Notes under the pieces: model-generated | Told to the model about the DNA's origin: nothing | Database searches by the model: none | Seen by the model: the letters and a program-made list of their open reading frames with translations, nothing else | Translations under genes and position numbers: made by a program | Source of the DNA: Demequina activiva | GTDB lineage: Bacteria; Actinomycetota; Actinomycetes; Actinomycetales; Demequinaceae | Direction of reading: 5' to 3' | Assembly: GCF_016862815.1 (NCBI RefSeq) | Contig: NZ_BONR01000006.1 | Location: forward strand, 62,001 to 126,000 | DNA: 64,000 bases | Part shown: positions 19,815 to 27,854 of the stretch, piece by piece | How positions within the stretch are numbered: position 1 is the stretch's first letter | Layout: each line of letters begins with the position of its first letter

Positions 19815-21050
19815 GTGACTTCCACGGGCGGTGGCGACCGCAGCAAGCGTGACGGCGCCCCGGGCGCACGCCGGCCCATGCCGCCGTCGATCCAGCCCAA
19901 GCAGCCCTCGAGCTCCGGGTCCGGACCACGCCGCGTGCACGCCTACCCTCCCGGTCGCGACGCGGTCGACGAGACGCGCGTGATGCCGCCGCAGAAGGGT
20001 CCGCAGCAGCAGGGAGGCCGTCCACCGCAGCCCGCTGGGCGTCCCGCTCCACGCCCGCCGCAGCGACCAGCCGGAGGGCAGGGCGCGCGTCCAGCCGCGC
20101 CCCGGCCGCGCAGGCGCCGCCGCCACCGCTGCTGCACGGCGGCCTTCGTGCTGATCCTGCTGGTCGCGATCCCGGTGATCGGGTTCATGCTGTGGGCCCA
20201 GGGGCAGATCCAGACGGTGCCCGCGCTCAGCGCAGCGCCGGACACTCCCGGACGCACCTACCTCATCGTGGGCTCGGACTCGCGTGAGGGCCTCGACACT
20301 GGCGACCCCACCGAGGGTGCGCGCACGGACACCATCATGCTGCTCCACCAGCCCGAGTCCGGTCCGACGGCTCTCATCAGCATTCCGCGAGACTCGTACG
20401 TCGAGATCCCGGGATACAGCGCGAACAAGGTCAACGCAGCCTTCGCGTTCGGGGGCCCGGAACTGCTGGTCGAGACGGTCGAGAACCTGAGCGGACTCAC
20501 GATCGACGGCTACCTCGAGGTGGGCTTCATGGGAGTCGCGGACATGGTCGACGCGGTGGATGGCGTCGAGCTCTGCTACGACCAGGACGTCTCCGACGAG
20601 CTGAGCCAGCTCGAGTGGGAGGCGGGCTGTCACCTCTCTGACGGGGAGACCGCCCTCGCGTTCTCACGCATGCGCTACAGCGACCCGCTCGGCGACATCG
20701 GCCGCGCCCAGCGCCAACGCCAAGTCGTGGGTGCCGTCGCGGAAGAGGTGCTCAGCCCCTCGACGCTGCTCAACCCCTTCCAGCTCGTGCCGGTCACCTC
20801 GGCGGCGCTCGGCGCCTTCACCTTCAACGACGACACCGGCGTGATCGACATCGGCCGCATGGCATGGGTGCTTCGCTCCGGACTCGGAGGCGAGGCCGTG
20901 ACAGGCACGCCGCCGATCGCGGACATGGGGTACGGCGTCGACGGGGTGGGCTCCACCGTGCTGCTGGACCCGGATCTGGTCGATCAGTTCTGGGACGACA
21001 TCGCTCAGGGCGCGTACCCGCCTGGCGCCACCGTGGGCGGCGTCGAGTAG
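19815..21050 (+). CDS. LytR-CpsA-Psr (LCP) family cell-wall ligase
   Basis: LCP enzymes transfer lipid-linked glycopolymers onto peptidoglycan outside the membrane. The 411-residue protein has a cytoplasmic Pro/Arg-rich tail of about 105 residues, one membrane segment near 107-128, and an extracellular LCP domain with IVGSDSREG, ARTDTIML, SIPRDSYVEIPG and FSRMRYSDPLGDIGRAQRQ. These supply the Asp and Arg residues that bind pyrophosphate. The next gene on the same strand is an O-antigen-ligase-like protein, consistent with surface-polysaccharide assembly. Confidence 0.94.
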   Translation: MTSTGGGDRSKRDGAPGARRPMPPSIQPKQPSSSGSGPRRVHAYPPGRDAVDETRVMPPQKGPQQQGGRPPQPAGRPAPRPPQRPAGGQGARPAAPRPRRRRRHRCCTAAFVLILLVAIPVIGFMLWAQGQIQTVPALSAAPDTPGRTYLIVGSDSREGLDTGDPTEGARTDTIMLLHQPESGPTALISIPRDSYVEIPGYSANKVNAAFAFGGPELLVETVENLSGLTIDGYLEVGFMGVADMVDAVDGVELCYDQDVSDELSQLEWEAGCHLSDGETALAFSRMRYSDPLGDIGRAQRQRQVVGAVAEEVLSPSTLLNPFQLVPVTSAALGAFTFNDDTGVIDIGRMAWVLRSGLGGEAVTGTPPIADMGYGVDGVGSTVLLDPDLVDQFWDDIAQGAYPPGATVGGVE

Positions 21051-21100
21051 TGCAGGCGCGGCGCTTCCGACACCTCGCGAGCCACCACCGCCCAGCGAGA

Positions 21101-21106
21101 TAGAAT
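21101..21106 (+). promoter_or_regulatory. -10 box upstream of the ligase-VOC gene
   Basis: TAGAAT predicts a start near 21113 and a leader of about 70 nt containing GAGGAG before the ATG at 21185. Confidence 0.5.
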
Positions 21107-21184
21107 CGGGTGCTCATCCGGCGAGAGCCAGCCAGACTCGCCGCGCCCGACGTGGGCGCCCACCCTCGAGGAGTAGCCCCGCCC

Positions 21185-22912
21185 ATGCCCAGCACCCCGA
21201 TGCAGGCCGCTCGCCGCCGCCTCTCGTCGACGGCGGGACAGAGCGCCATCACCATCTGGGTCGTGGTGCTGCTGATGTCGGGACAGGGCTTCCGCTACCT
21301 CGTGGGCCTGCCCATGTACGGGGCGATGTGCGCGCTGACGGTCGTCACGGTGGTCGTGGCCTTCCGCACCACCTGGCGCGACCTGCGCCCACCGCTGCTG
21401 GTGGGGGCGTTCGTGGGCCTGGCGGCACTGAGCATCCTGTGGTCCGCGACTCGCGCGATCACCCTGCTCGCCGTCGTGGTGATGCTGGTGACCACCTACA
21501 TCGCGATCGTGACCGCCCGGGGCACCTCCGCGACCGAGTTCATGGTGAGGCTGTACCGAGGGCTCCAGATCAGCCTGGCGCTCGGGATCATCTTCGAGAT
21601 CGTGGTCGCGTCGCTGTTCCTGGGGCAGATCGGCCCGTTCATGCCGGACCTCGTCAACATCGCGGGAGAGGGCTCCGGCCTCAAGGAGGTCGTGTGGTCC
21701 GACGGCGTGCTCTTCCAGGGCGGCCCCATCCAGGGCTTCGTGGGAAACCGCAACCCGTTCGGTGCGATCGCCCTGTTCCTCGTGATCGTCACGTTCGTGC
21801 TCATGCTCGAGCGGCGCATCGGCCGTACGGAGGGGTGGGTGTCCATCGGCGCGGCCGCGGGCGTCCATCTGCTGACGCAGTCCGCGACGGTCACCGCATC
21901 GGCGGCATACCTCGTCGCGATCGCGGTGGGCGCGATCGTGATCCGCAGGGTGCCCCTGCGCACCAAGCGCGTCCTGTCGTTCACCATCCTTGCTTTCAGC
22001 GCCGTGGCGGCCGTGCTGACCCTCAAGTACAGCCAGGGGATCTTCGCGCTCCTAGGCCGCGACTCGGACCTCACCAGCCGCACCGAGATCTGGGAGGACG
22101 TGATCGCGTTCGCCCAGCAGCGTCCCGATGGCTGGGGCTTCGTGGGCTACTGGCCCATCTGGCAGTACCCGTACTCCGAGATCGGCACCGAGGTGAAGTG
22201 GGTGCGCCCCACGCACGCCCACAACGCGTTCCTGGACGTCTGGCTCCAGCTCGGGCTCATCGGACTCGTGCTGCTGGTCGCGATGCTGGTGCTGCTGTTC
22301 GGAAGCGCGTGGCGCCTGGTGGAGCGCGCCGGCAAGGGCGACACGTTCATCCCGCTGGGCTGGGCGCTGCTCACCGTCGCGCTGTCGCTCCAGGCCCTGA
22401 CGGAGTCTCGCCTCCTGGTCGAGGGCGGGTGGTTCCTGCTCGTGGCGCTGTACTGCATGGGTCCACCGGTGTTCCGGCTCACCATCGTCGATCCCGAGAT
22501 GGTGCACTCGGGTGTGCGACGCAAGGACCGCCGGATGGCGGGAACGATCACCGAGTTCACGGGCATCGATCACGTCCTGCTGACCATCCCGGTGGGTGGC
22601 GAGGAGCAGGCGCGGCGCTTCTACGGCGAGGTGCTGGGGATGGTCGAGGTCCCGCGCCCCGACACCATCCGCCACCCCGACGCCTGCTGGTTCGAGGCCG
22701 GGGACGTGGTGCTGCACCTGGTCCCGGACGATCGCTTCGAGCCCATCCGCACCGGCCATCCGGCGATCGTCGTCGAGGATCTGGGCGCGATCGAGGCGGC
22801 GTTGAACGACGCTGGCCACGCGACCGAGCGCTCCGACCACTCGCTGCCGGGCATCCGGCGCTTCCACACCACGGATGTGTTCGGCAACTCCCTGGAGTTC
22901 CAGCAGGCCTGA
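21185..22912 (+). CDS. O-antigen ligase/polymerase-like protein fused to a VOC (glyoxalase-fold) domain
   Basis: Residues 1 to about 440 form a polytopic membrane protein with about ten hydrophobic segments and the Wzy_C/O-antigen-ligase region (FVGNRNPFGAIALF, then LTSRTEIWEDVIAF and THAHNAFLDVWLQLG). Residues 451-575 form a VOC domain (GIDHVLLTIPVGGEEQARRFYGEVLGM region ending in DVFGNSLEFQQ). No stop codon separates them, so one 575-residue chain is encoded. AAGGA at 22523-22527 lies 7 nt before an in-frame ATG at 22535, so the VOC part could also be made alone (126 aa). The start is ATG 21185 with GAGGAG about 11 nt upstream. It follows the LCP ligase, as expected for a glycopolymer locus. 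Confidence 0.85.
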   Translation: MPSTPMQAARRRLSSTAGQSAITIWVVVLLMSGQGFRYLVGLPMYGAMCALTVVTVVVAFRTTWRDLRPPLLVGAFVGLAALSILWSATRAITLLAVVVMLVTTYIAIVTARGTSATEFMVRLYRGLQISLALGIIFEIVVASLFLGQIGPFMPDLVNIAGEGSGLKEVVWSDGVLFQGGPIQGFVGNRNPFGAIALFLVIVTFVLMLERRIGRTEGWVSIGAAAGVHLLTQSATVTASAAYLVAIAVGAIVIRRVPLRTKRVLSFTILAFSAVAAVLTLKYSQGIFALLGRDSDLTSRTEIWEDVIAFAQQRPDGWGFVGYWPIWQYPYSEIGTEVKWVRPTHAHNAFLDVWLQLGLIGLVLLVAMLVLLFGSAWRLVERAGKGDTFIPLGWALLTVALSLQALTESRLLVEGGWFLLVALYCMGPPVFRLTIVDPEMVHSGVRRKDRRMAGTITEFTGIDHVLLTIPVGGEEQARRFYGEVLGMVEVPRPDTIRHPDACWFEAGDVVLHLVPDDRFEPIRTGHPAIVVEDLGAIEAALNDAGHATERSDHSLPGIRRFHTTDVFGNSLEFQQA

Positions 22913-22945
22913 CCGGCGGATGCGCGCTAGCCGAAGGCGCTCGGG

Positions 22946-23752
22946 TCAGCTCTTCTTCGAGGACTTCTTGTCCGCGTCCTTGCGCTTCTTCTCGTCCTTC
23001 TTGTGCTCGGAGGCCGCCCATGCCGCCGCCCCCACGATGCCCGCACCGTTGCGCAGCTCAGCGGGGATGATGGGAGCCCGCAGCGTGAGGTGGGGAAGGA
23101 ACATGTGGTGCGACTTCGAGACTCCGCCGCCCACGATGATGAGATCCGGCCACAGCAGCTTCTCCATCTCTGAGTAGAAGCGCTGCAGGTTCTTGGACCA
23201 CGCGTCCCAATCCAGCCCGAGCCGCTCGCGAGCGGAGTCCGCCGCGAACGACTCGGCCTCCTCGCCGCCGATGTCCGTGTGGCCCAGCTCGGTGTTGGGC
23301 ACGAGCTGACCGTCCACGATCAGCGCCGAGCCGATGCCCGTGCCGAGCGTCGTCATGAGGATCACGCCGTCCTGTCCATGTGCGGCGCCATGCTTGTACT
23401 CGCCGTAGCCCGCCGCGTCCGCGTCGTTCATGACGTAGACGTCATGCCCGGCGTAGTCGCGGATGATGTCGCGCAGGTTGGTGCCGATCCACGCGTCGTC
23501 CACATTGGCCGCCGTCTTCACCACGCCGTTCTGGACCACTCCGGGGAATGCGACGCCGATCGCGGTCTTGCGACCGGGGGAGAACTTCGCGATGCACTTG
23601 GCGACCGTCCTGGCGACCGCGTCCGGCGTCGATGGATCGGGGGTGGGGATGCGGTAGCGCTCCTCCTCGAACTCTCCCGTCTTGAGGTTGACGGGCGCGG
23701 CCTTGATGCCAGTGCCGCCGATGTCGACTCCGAGTGCGATGTGCTTGCTCAT
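22946..23752 (-). CDS. ppgK: Polyphosphate glucokinase
   Basis: This ROK-type kinase phosphorylates glucose with polyphosphate (and usually ATP), a hallmark of actinobacteria. The 268-residue protein has the phosphate loop GVDIGGTGIKAAPV, the catalytic Asp in VMNDADAAGYGEY, and TTLGTGIGSAL and NTELGHTDIGG motifs. The Lys-rich tail of about 20 residues could contact polyphosphate (inference). Its ATG overlaps the map stop as ATGA, so the two genes are translationally coupled. Confidence 0.95.
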   Translation of the reverse strand: MSKHIALGVDIGGTGIKAAPVNLKTGEFEEERYRIPTPDPSTPDAVARTVAKCIAKFSPGRKTAIGVAFPGVVQNGVVKTAANVDDAWIGTNLRDIIRDYAGHDVYVMNDADAAGYGEYKHGAAHGQDGVILMTTLGTGIGSALIVDGQLVPNTELGHTDIGGEEAESFAADSARERLGLDWDAWSKNLQRFYSEMEKLLWPDLIIVGGGVSKSHHMFLPHLTLRAPIIPAELRNGAGIVGAAAWAASEHKKDEKKRKDADKKSSKKS

Positions 23753-24630
23753 GGCTGCGTCAGGACCTCCGGGCCATCGTCGGTGATGAGGATCGTGTGC
23801 TCGAACTGGGCGACCCACGAGCCGTCGTCCGTGACGACGGTCCAGCCGTCGTCCCACTCGTGGTTGGACTCGGAGCCCGCGCACAGCATCGGCTCCACGG
23901 TGAACACCATGCCCGGCTCGATCACGTCCGCATGCGCGGGTGCGGCGTCGTAGTGGGGGATCACCAGGCCCGTGTGGAAGGCGGGACCGACACCGTGACC
24001 GGTGTAGCTGCGCACGGACTCGAATCCGTGACGCTTCGCGTACTTCTCGATCACGCGTCCGATCACGTTGACCTCGCGCCCGGGCTGCGCCGCCTTGATG
24101 CCGCGCATCATCGCCTCGTGGGTGACCTCCACCAGCGACCGCGCCTCGTCGGAGCCGTCGCCGGCGATGAAGGATCCGCAGTTGTCTCCATGGGCGCCAT
24201 CCTTGAAGGCCGTGATGTCGACCTTGACGATGTCGCCCTCCTCGACCACGGTCGAATCGGGGATCCCATGGCAGATCACCTCGTTGACGGAGGTGCACAG
24301 GGCCTTGGGGAACGGGGGGCGCCCGGCGGCGCCCGGGTATCCCAGGGTCGATGGGTAGGCGCCGTGGTCCAGGACGAACTCATGGCCGATGCGGTCGAGC
24401 TCGTCTGTCGTGACGCCCGGGACGACGTTGCGCCCCACCTCCGCGAGCGCCTGAGCCGCGATGCGCGCGGAGACGCGGATGCGCTCGAGCATCTCGGCAT
24501 CGTGGACGTCGCCACCGTTCCAGCGGGTGGCCCGCGCTCGTCCCACGTACTCCGGCCGGGGGATGGACCGCGGTACGTCGCGCCACGGGGACACGACACC
24601 CTTCACGACGCTCTCGCGGACGGGACTCAT
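23749..24630 (-). CDS. map: Methionine aminopeptidase, type I
   Basis: This enzyme removes the initiator methionine from new proteins. The 293-residue protein shows the pita-bread fold metal ligands: Asp in VKVDITAFKDGAHGD, the second Asp in the same stretch, His in SYTGHGVGPAFHTG, Glu in FTVEPML, and Glu in QFEHTILIT. An N-terminal extension of about 40 residues is usual in actinobacterial MapB. The start at 24630 is fixed by the leaderless box TAGACT 7 nt upstream; a longer frame to 24717 would run back through that promoter. Confidence 0.96.
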   Translation of the reverse strand: MSPVRESVVKGVVSPWRDVPRSIPRPEYVGRARATRWNGGDVHDAEMLERIRVSARIAAQALAEVGRNVVPGVTTDELDRIGHEFVLDHGAYPSTLGYPGAAGRPPFPKALCTSVNEVICHGIPDSTVVEEGDIVKVDITAFKDGAHGDNCGSFIAGDGSDEARSLVEVTHEAMMRGIKAAQPGREVNVIGRVIEKYAKRHGFESVRSYTGHGVGPAFHTGLVIPHYDAAPAHADVIEPGMVFTVEPMLCAGSESNHEWDDGWTVVTDDGSWVAQFEHTILITDDGPEVLTQP

Positions 24631-24637
24631 ACCTGGC

Positions 24638-24643
24638 AGTCTA
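24638..24643 (-). promoter_or_regulatory. Leaderless -10 box of map
   Basis: TAGACT on the minus strand ends 7 nt before the ATG at 24630. Confidence 0.6.
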
Positions 24644-24661
24644 TTCATGGAGGCGATGCGG

Positions 24662-24862
24662 ATGTCATTCGACGGTACGGAGCAGGTCGAGTACTTCTTC
24701 AACACGCGCACGCGCATGGTGGAGAAGGGCAGGCAGAGCTCGTGGGAGCACCTGATGGGTCCCTACGGCTCGGCCGAGGAGGCCGCGCGCGCTCTCGAGA
24801 AGGCGCAGGAGCGCACGGAGGCATGGGACGAGGACGACGCCGAATGGCGGGGCGACGACTAG
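24662..24862 (+). CDS. Small SPOR-like actinobacterial protein
   Basis: This 66-residue protein resembles small actinobacterial proteins annotated as SPOR-domain-containing: YFFNTRTRMVEKGRQSSW followed by LMGPYGSAEEAARALEKA. It is acidic and has no membrane segment or signal peptide. I start at ATG 24662 because GGAGG lies 8 nt upstream; ATGs at 24647 and 24656 are in frame but badly spaced. It is divergent from map. Its function is not established. Confidence 0.8.
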   Translation: MSFDGTEQVEYFFNTRTRMVEKGRQSSWEHLMGPYGSAEEAARALEKAQERTEAWDEDDAEWRGDD

Positions 24863-25293
24863 CGTGACGCGGCTCGTCCTCTGAGCGCTGCCACCAGGAA
24901 TCCCACGGCGGAGCCGATGGCGTGCCACCAGATCGCGGCAAGCGTCAGGACGAGCACGATCCCGCTCCACGCCACGTTCGGATCCCTGGGCGCCGGGCTC
25001 AGCGCGATGACGCCGGCCAGTTCGATCGCGGACGCGCCGAGGCCCATCCAGCCCCAGCGGGCCTGAGTGGTCACGCCTGCTGCCATGGCGGTGAGTGCGG
25101 CGACGGCGCACAGGGTCAGCGTGAGCGTCCAGCCTGCCATGGTGACCCGGCCACCGGCCTCGAGCCACAGGGAGGCCTCGGCCCACAGTCCCAGCAGCAG
25201 CACGGGAGCGGTCACCATCGCGAGCGCTGCTAGCACCCACACGCCCCAGCGCTTGCGGCCGGTGCTCTCGACCGCGGCCACGGGGTCACTCAT
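24859..25293 (-). CDS. Four-segment membrane protein of unknown function
   Basis: The 144-residue protein has four hydrophobic segments (about 17-38, 49-71, 79-97, 104-133) and short basic ends. I do not recognise the family. The ATG at 25293 lies inside the panB 3' end (8-bp overlap), so it is expressed with panB. It ends within 4 bp of the convergent SPOR-like gene. Confidence 0.75.
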   Translation of the reverse strand: MSDPVAAVESTGRKRWGVWVLAALAMVTAPVLLLGLWAEASLWLEAGGRVTMAGWTLTLTLCAVAALTAMAAGVTTQARWGWMGLGASAIELAGVIALSPAPRDPNVAWSGIVLVLTLAAIWWHAIGSAVGFLVAALRGRAASR

Positions 25294-26092
25294 CGAACGT
25301 GTGGTCCTCCGACGGGAACGAGCCAGCCTTGACGGCCTCGACATAGCCGGCGGCTCCCTGCTGCATCACGGCGCCCACCTGCGCGAACTGATGCGAGAAG
25401 CTGGGGTGCCAGTCGCCCACGCCCAGGGCGTCCAACCACACGAGCACCTGGCCATCGGTGCCTGACCCCGCGCCGATGCCGATCGTGGGGATGTCGAGGG
25501 CTGCCGTGATCTTCTCCGCCACCGGCGCGATCACCATCTCCAGCACCACGGCGAACGCCCCCGCCTCCTGCAGCGCCAGCGCATCCGCGAGCATCTCGTC
25601 GTACGCGCCGTCTCCGCGACCCTGGATCCGGCGCCCGCCCAGAGCGTTCTCGGACTGCGGGGTGAAGCCCAGGTGGCCGCAGAAGGGGATGCCCGCATCG
25701 GTCACCGCCCGGACCTGCGAGGCGATGCGGCGGCCGCCCTCGAACTTGATCGCCTGGGCTCCAGAGAGCTTCATCATCCGGATCGAGGACTCGACGGCCT
25801 GCTGCGGCGAGACCTCGTACGAGCCGAACGGCAGGTCAGCCACCACGAAGCTGTGCGGCGCGCCCTTCGCGACGGCACGTGCGAACGGGATCATCTCGTC
25901 CAGCGTGAGCGGCACGGTCGAGTCGTACCCGAGCATGTTGTCGCCGACGGAGTCGCCCACGAGCAGCATGTCCACGCCAGCCTCGTCGAAGGCGCGGGCG
26001 GTGGGGAAGTCGTACGCGGTGAGCATGGTGATCTTCTCGCCGCGCTGCTTCATCTGAGCGAAGTGGTGGATGCGGACCTTCTTGCGTTCCAT
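25286..26092 (-). CDS. panB: 3-methyl-2-oxobutanoate hydroxymethyltransferase
   Basis: PanB makes ketopantoate for pantothenate and coenzyme A. The 268-residue TIM barrel has MLTAYDFPTARAFDEAGVD with the metal-binding Asp, LLVGDSVGDNMLGYDST, KFEGG and GHLGFTPQ motifs. The catalytic Glu is in VLEMVIAP. The start is set by a leaderless -10 box. The other pantothenate genes are not in the window; it forms a transcript with the downstream membrane protein. Confidence 0.96.
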   Translation of the reverse strand: MERKKVRIHHFAQMKQRGEKITMLTAYDFPTARAFDEAGVDMLLVGDSVGDNMLGYDSTVPLTLDEMIPFARAVAKGAPHSFVVADLPFGSYEVSPQQAVESSIRMMKLSGAQAIKFEGGRRIASQVRAVTDAGIPFCGHLGFTPQSENALGGRRIQGRGDGAYDEMLADALALQEAGAFAVVLEMVIAPVAEKITAALDIPTIGIGAGSGTDGQVLVWLDALGVGDWHPSFSHQFAQVGAVMQQGAAGYVEAVKAGSFPSEDHTFDE

Positions 26093-26098
26093 GCCTTC

Positions 26099-26104
26099 AC
26101 TCTA
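26099..26104 (-). promoter_or_regulatory. Leaderless -10 box of panB
   Basis: TAGAGT on the minus strand ends 6 nt before the ATG at 26092. Confidence 0.65.
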
Positions 26105-26136
26105 GGCGGCTGCGCCCGTGCCCGAGAATGGGACGG

Positions 26137-27780
26137 TCAGCCGTTCTCGCGCCAGCGGCTCGTGATGGGCAGGCGGCGGTCGCGCCCGAAGGCCAGCGCC
26201 GTCACCTTGGGGCCGGGCGGGTACTGGCGGCGCTTCCATTCGGCGCGGTCCACGAGCGACAGCACCTTGTCCACCACCGCCGCATCGAAGCCCCTCGCCA
26301 GCAGCTCCTCGCGGCCCTCGGCGTGCTCCACGTAGGCGTCCAGCACCTCATCCAGCAGCTCGTACGGGGGCAAGGAGTCCTGATCCGTCTGGCCGGGCCG
26401 CAGCTCCGCGCTGGGCGGCTTGGTGATCGAGCTCTCGGGAATCGGTTCCACCTCGCCGCGCGACCGCGCGTAGGCGTTGCGCCACCGGGCGAGGTCCCAC
26501 ACCCGCGACTTGTCCACGTCCTTCAGCGGAGCGAAGCCGCCGATCGATCCCGCGTCGTAGATCGTGGCGTACCCGGTCGCGAGCTCGGACTTGTTGCCCG
26601 GCGCGATCACCAGGTGCCCCTCGCGGTTGGACAGCGCCATGAGGATCACGCCGCGCAGTCGTGCCTGCAGGTTCTCCTCCGCGACGCCCTCGAGGGCGAG
26701 CTGTGCCTGGAACGCGTCGACCAGGCTCGCGATGGGCTCGACCCGGTAGTCCGCGCCGATGCGCTTGGCGAGGTCCGCGGCATCGTCCCGCGAGTGCTCG
26801 GACGAGTACGGCGACGGCATGGAGACGCCCACGACGTTGCCGCCGCCGAGGGCGTCCGCGGCGATCGCCGCCGTCAACGCCGAGTCGATGCCGCCTGACA
26901 GTCCCAGCACCACCGAGCCGAAGCCGTTCTTCAGCACGTAGTCACGCAGTCCCGTCACGCACGCCCAGTACACCTGCTCGGTGTCGGTGGTGCGCTCCGC
27001 GATGGTCGACGGCGCGGGAGTGTCGAAGTCGTCAGGGACCTCCCACACCACCAGCGCATCGGTGAAGCCGGGCGCGGATGCCAGGGCGCGACCATCCGCG
27101 CCGACGATGAAGCTGTGGCCGTCGAAGACGAGGTCGTCCTGACCTCCCCACAGGTTCACGTAGGCGACAGGTGCGCGGACCTCTCGCGCACGGCGTTGGG
27201 CGAGCTCGGTGCGCACATGCCCCTTGCCCTCCTCGAACGGCGAGCCGTTGAGCACGGCGAGCAGGTGGATGTCCGCATCGTCCATCTGGGACACGGGCCC
27301 GCCGTCCTGCCAGATGTCCTCGCAGATCACCACGCCCACGCGGTGGCCCCTCACGTCGACCACGCAACGATCCTCGCCAGCGGCGAAGATGCGGCGCTCG
27401 TCGAACACCCCGTAGTTGGGGAGGTGATGCTTGTTGTAGCGGGCCTCGACCGCTCCGTCGCGGATCACCACCGCCTGGTTGAAGGGCTTGCCGCCGCGGC
27501 TCACGCCCAGCGTGCCCAGGATCACCACCAGATCCGCAAGGCCCTCGTCCGCGAGCGCAGCGGCGATGCTCTCCACGGAGCGCTCGGCCGCGCGCTGGAA
27601 GCTCTCGCGCAGCGCGAGGTCCTCGATGGGATAGCCCGTGGTGGTCATCTCCGGAAAGATCACGAGGTTCGCTCCCAGCCGGTGGGCGGCGCGACAGCGA
27701 TCCATGACAAGCGCGGCGTTACCAGCGATGTCGCCCACGCAGGTGTTGATCTGGGCGAGTGCGATTCTCAAGCCTGGCAT
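26137..27780 (-). CDS. nadE: Glutamine-dependent NAD+ synthetase
   Basis: This enzyme amidates nicotinate adenine dinucleotide to NAD, using ammonia tunnelled from its own glutaminase. The 547-residue protein has an N-terminal nitrilase-type domain with the triad Glu (IFPEMTTTGYP), Lys (YNKHHLPNYGVFDE) and Cys (VVICEDIW). The C-terminal synthetase has the ATP loop GLSGGIDSALT and APGNKSELATGY. The start at 27780 is fixed by the leaderless box; a frame open to 27834 would extend across that promoter. It is divergent from glnA2. NadA, an earlier step of the pathway, is at 59982. Confidence 0.96.
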   Translation of the reverse strand: MPGLRIALAQINTCVGDIAGNAALVMDRCRAAHRLGANLVIFPEMTTTGYPIEDLALRESFQRAAERSVESIAAALADEGLADLVVILGTLGVSRGGKPFNQAVVIRDGAVEARYNKHHLPNYGVFDERRIFAAGEDRCVVDVRGHRVGVVICEDIWQDGGPVSQMDDADIHLLAVLNGSPFEEGKGHVRTELAQRRAREVRAPVAYVNLWGGQDDLVFDGHSFIVGADGRALASAPGFTDALVVWEVPDDFDTPAPSTIAERTTDTEQVYWACVTGLRDYVLKNGFGSVVLGLSGGIDSALTAAIAADALGGGNVVGVSMPSPYSSEHSRDDAADLAKRIGADYRVEPIASLVDAFQAQLALEGVAEENLQARLRGVILMALSNREGHLVIAPGNKSELATGYATIYDAGSIGGFAPLKDVDKSRVWDLARWRNAYARSRGEVEPIPESSITKPPSAELRPGQTDQDSLPPYELLDEVLDAYVEHAEGREELLARGFDAAVVDKVLSLVDRAEWKRRQYPPGPKVTALAFGRDRRLPITSRWRENG

Positions 27781-27786
27781 GCGGTC

Positions 27787-27792
27787 AGCGTA
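27787..27792 (-). promoter_or_regulatory. Leaderless -10 box of nadE
   Basis: TACGCT on the minus strand ends 6 nt before the ATG at 27780. Confidence 0.65.
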
Positions 27793-27816
27793 GCCGCCGG
27801 CGCGTGGCCGGGTCGC

Positions 27817-27832
27817 GTGACGCGAATGAAAC
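27817..27832 (+). promoter_or_regulatory. GlnR-type box upstream of glnA2
   Basis: GTGAC-n6-GAAAC matches the actinobacterial GlnR a/b-site consensus gTnAC-n6-GaAAC at every specified base. It ends 22 bp before the glnA2 start. If transcription begins near the start codon (CAGGAT at 27843-27848 as -10), the box covers about -38 to -23. Whether this organism has GlnR cannot be seen here. Confidence 0.5.
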
Positions 27833-27854
27833 ACAGGTAGGGCAGGATGGGCAC

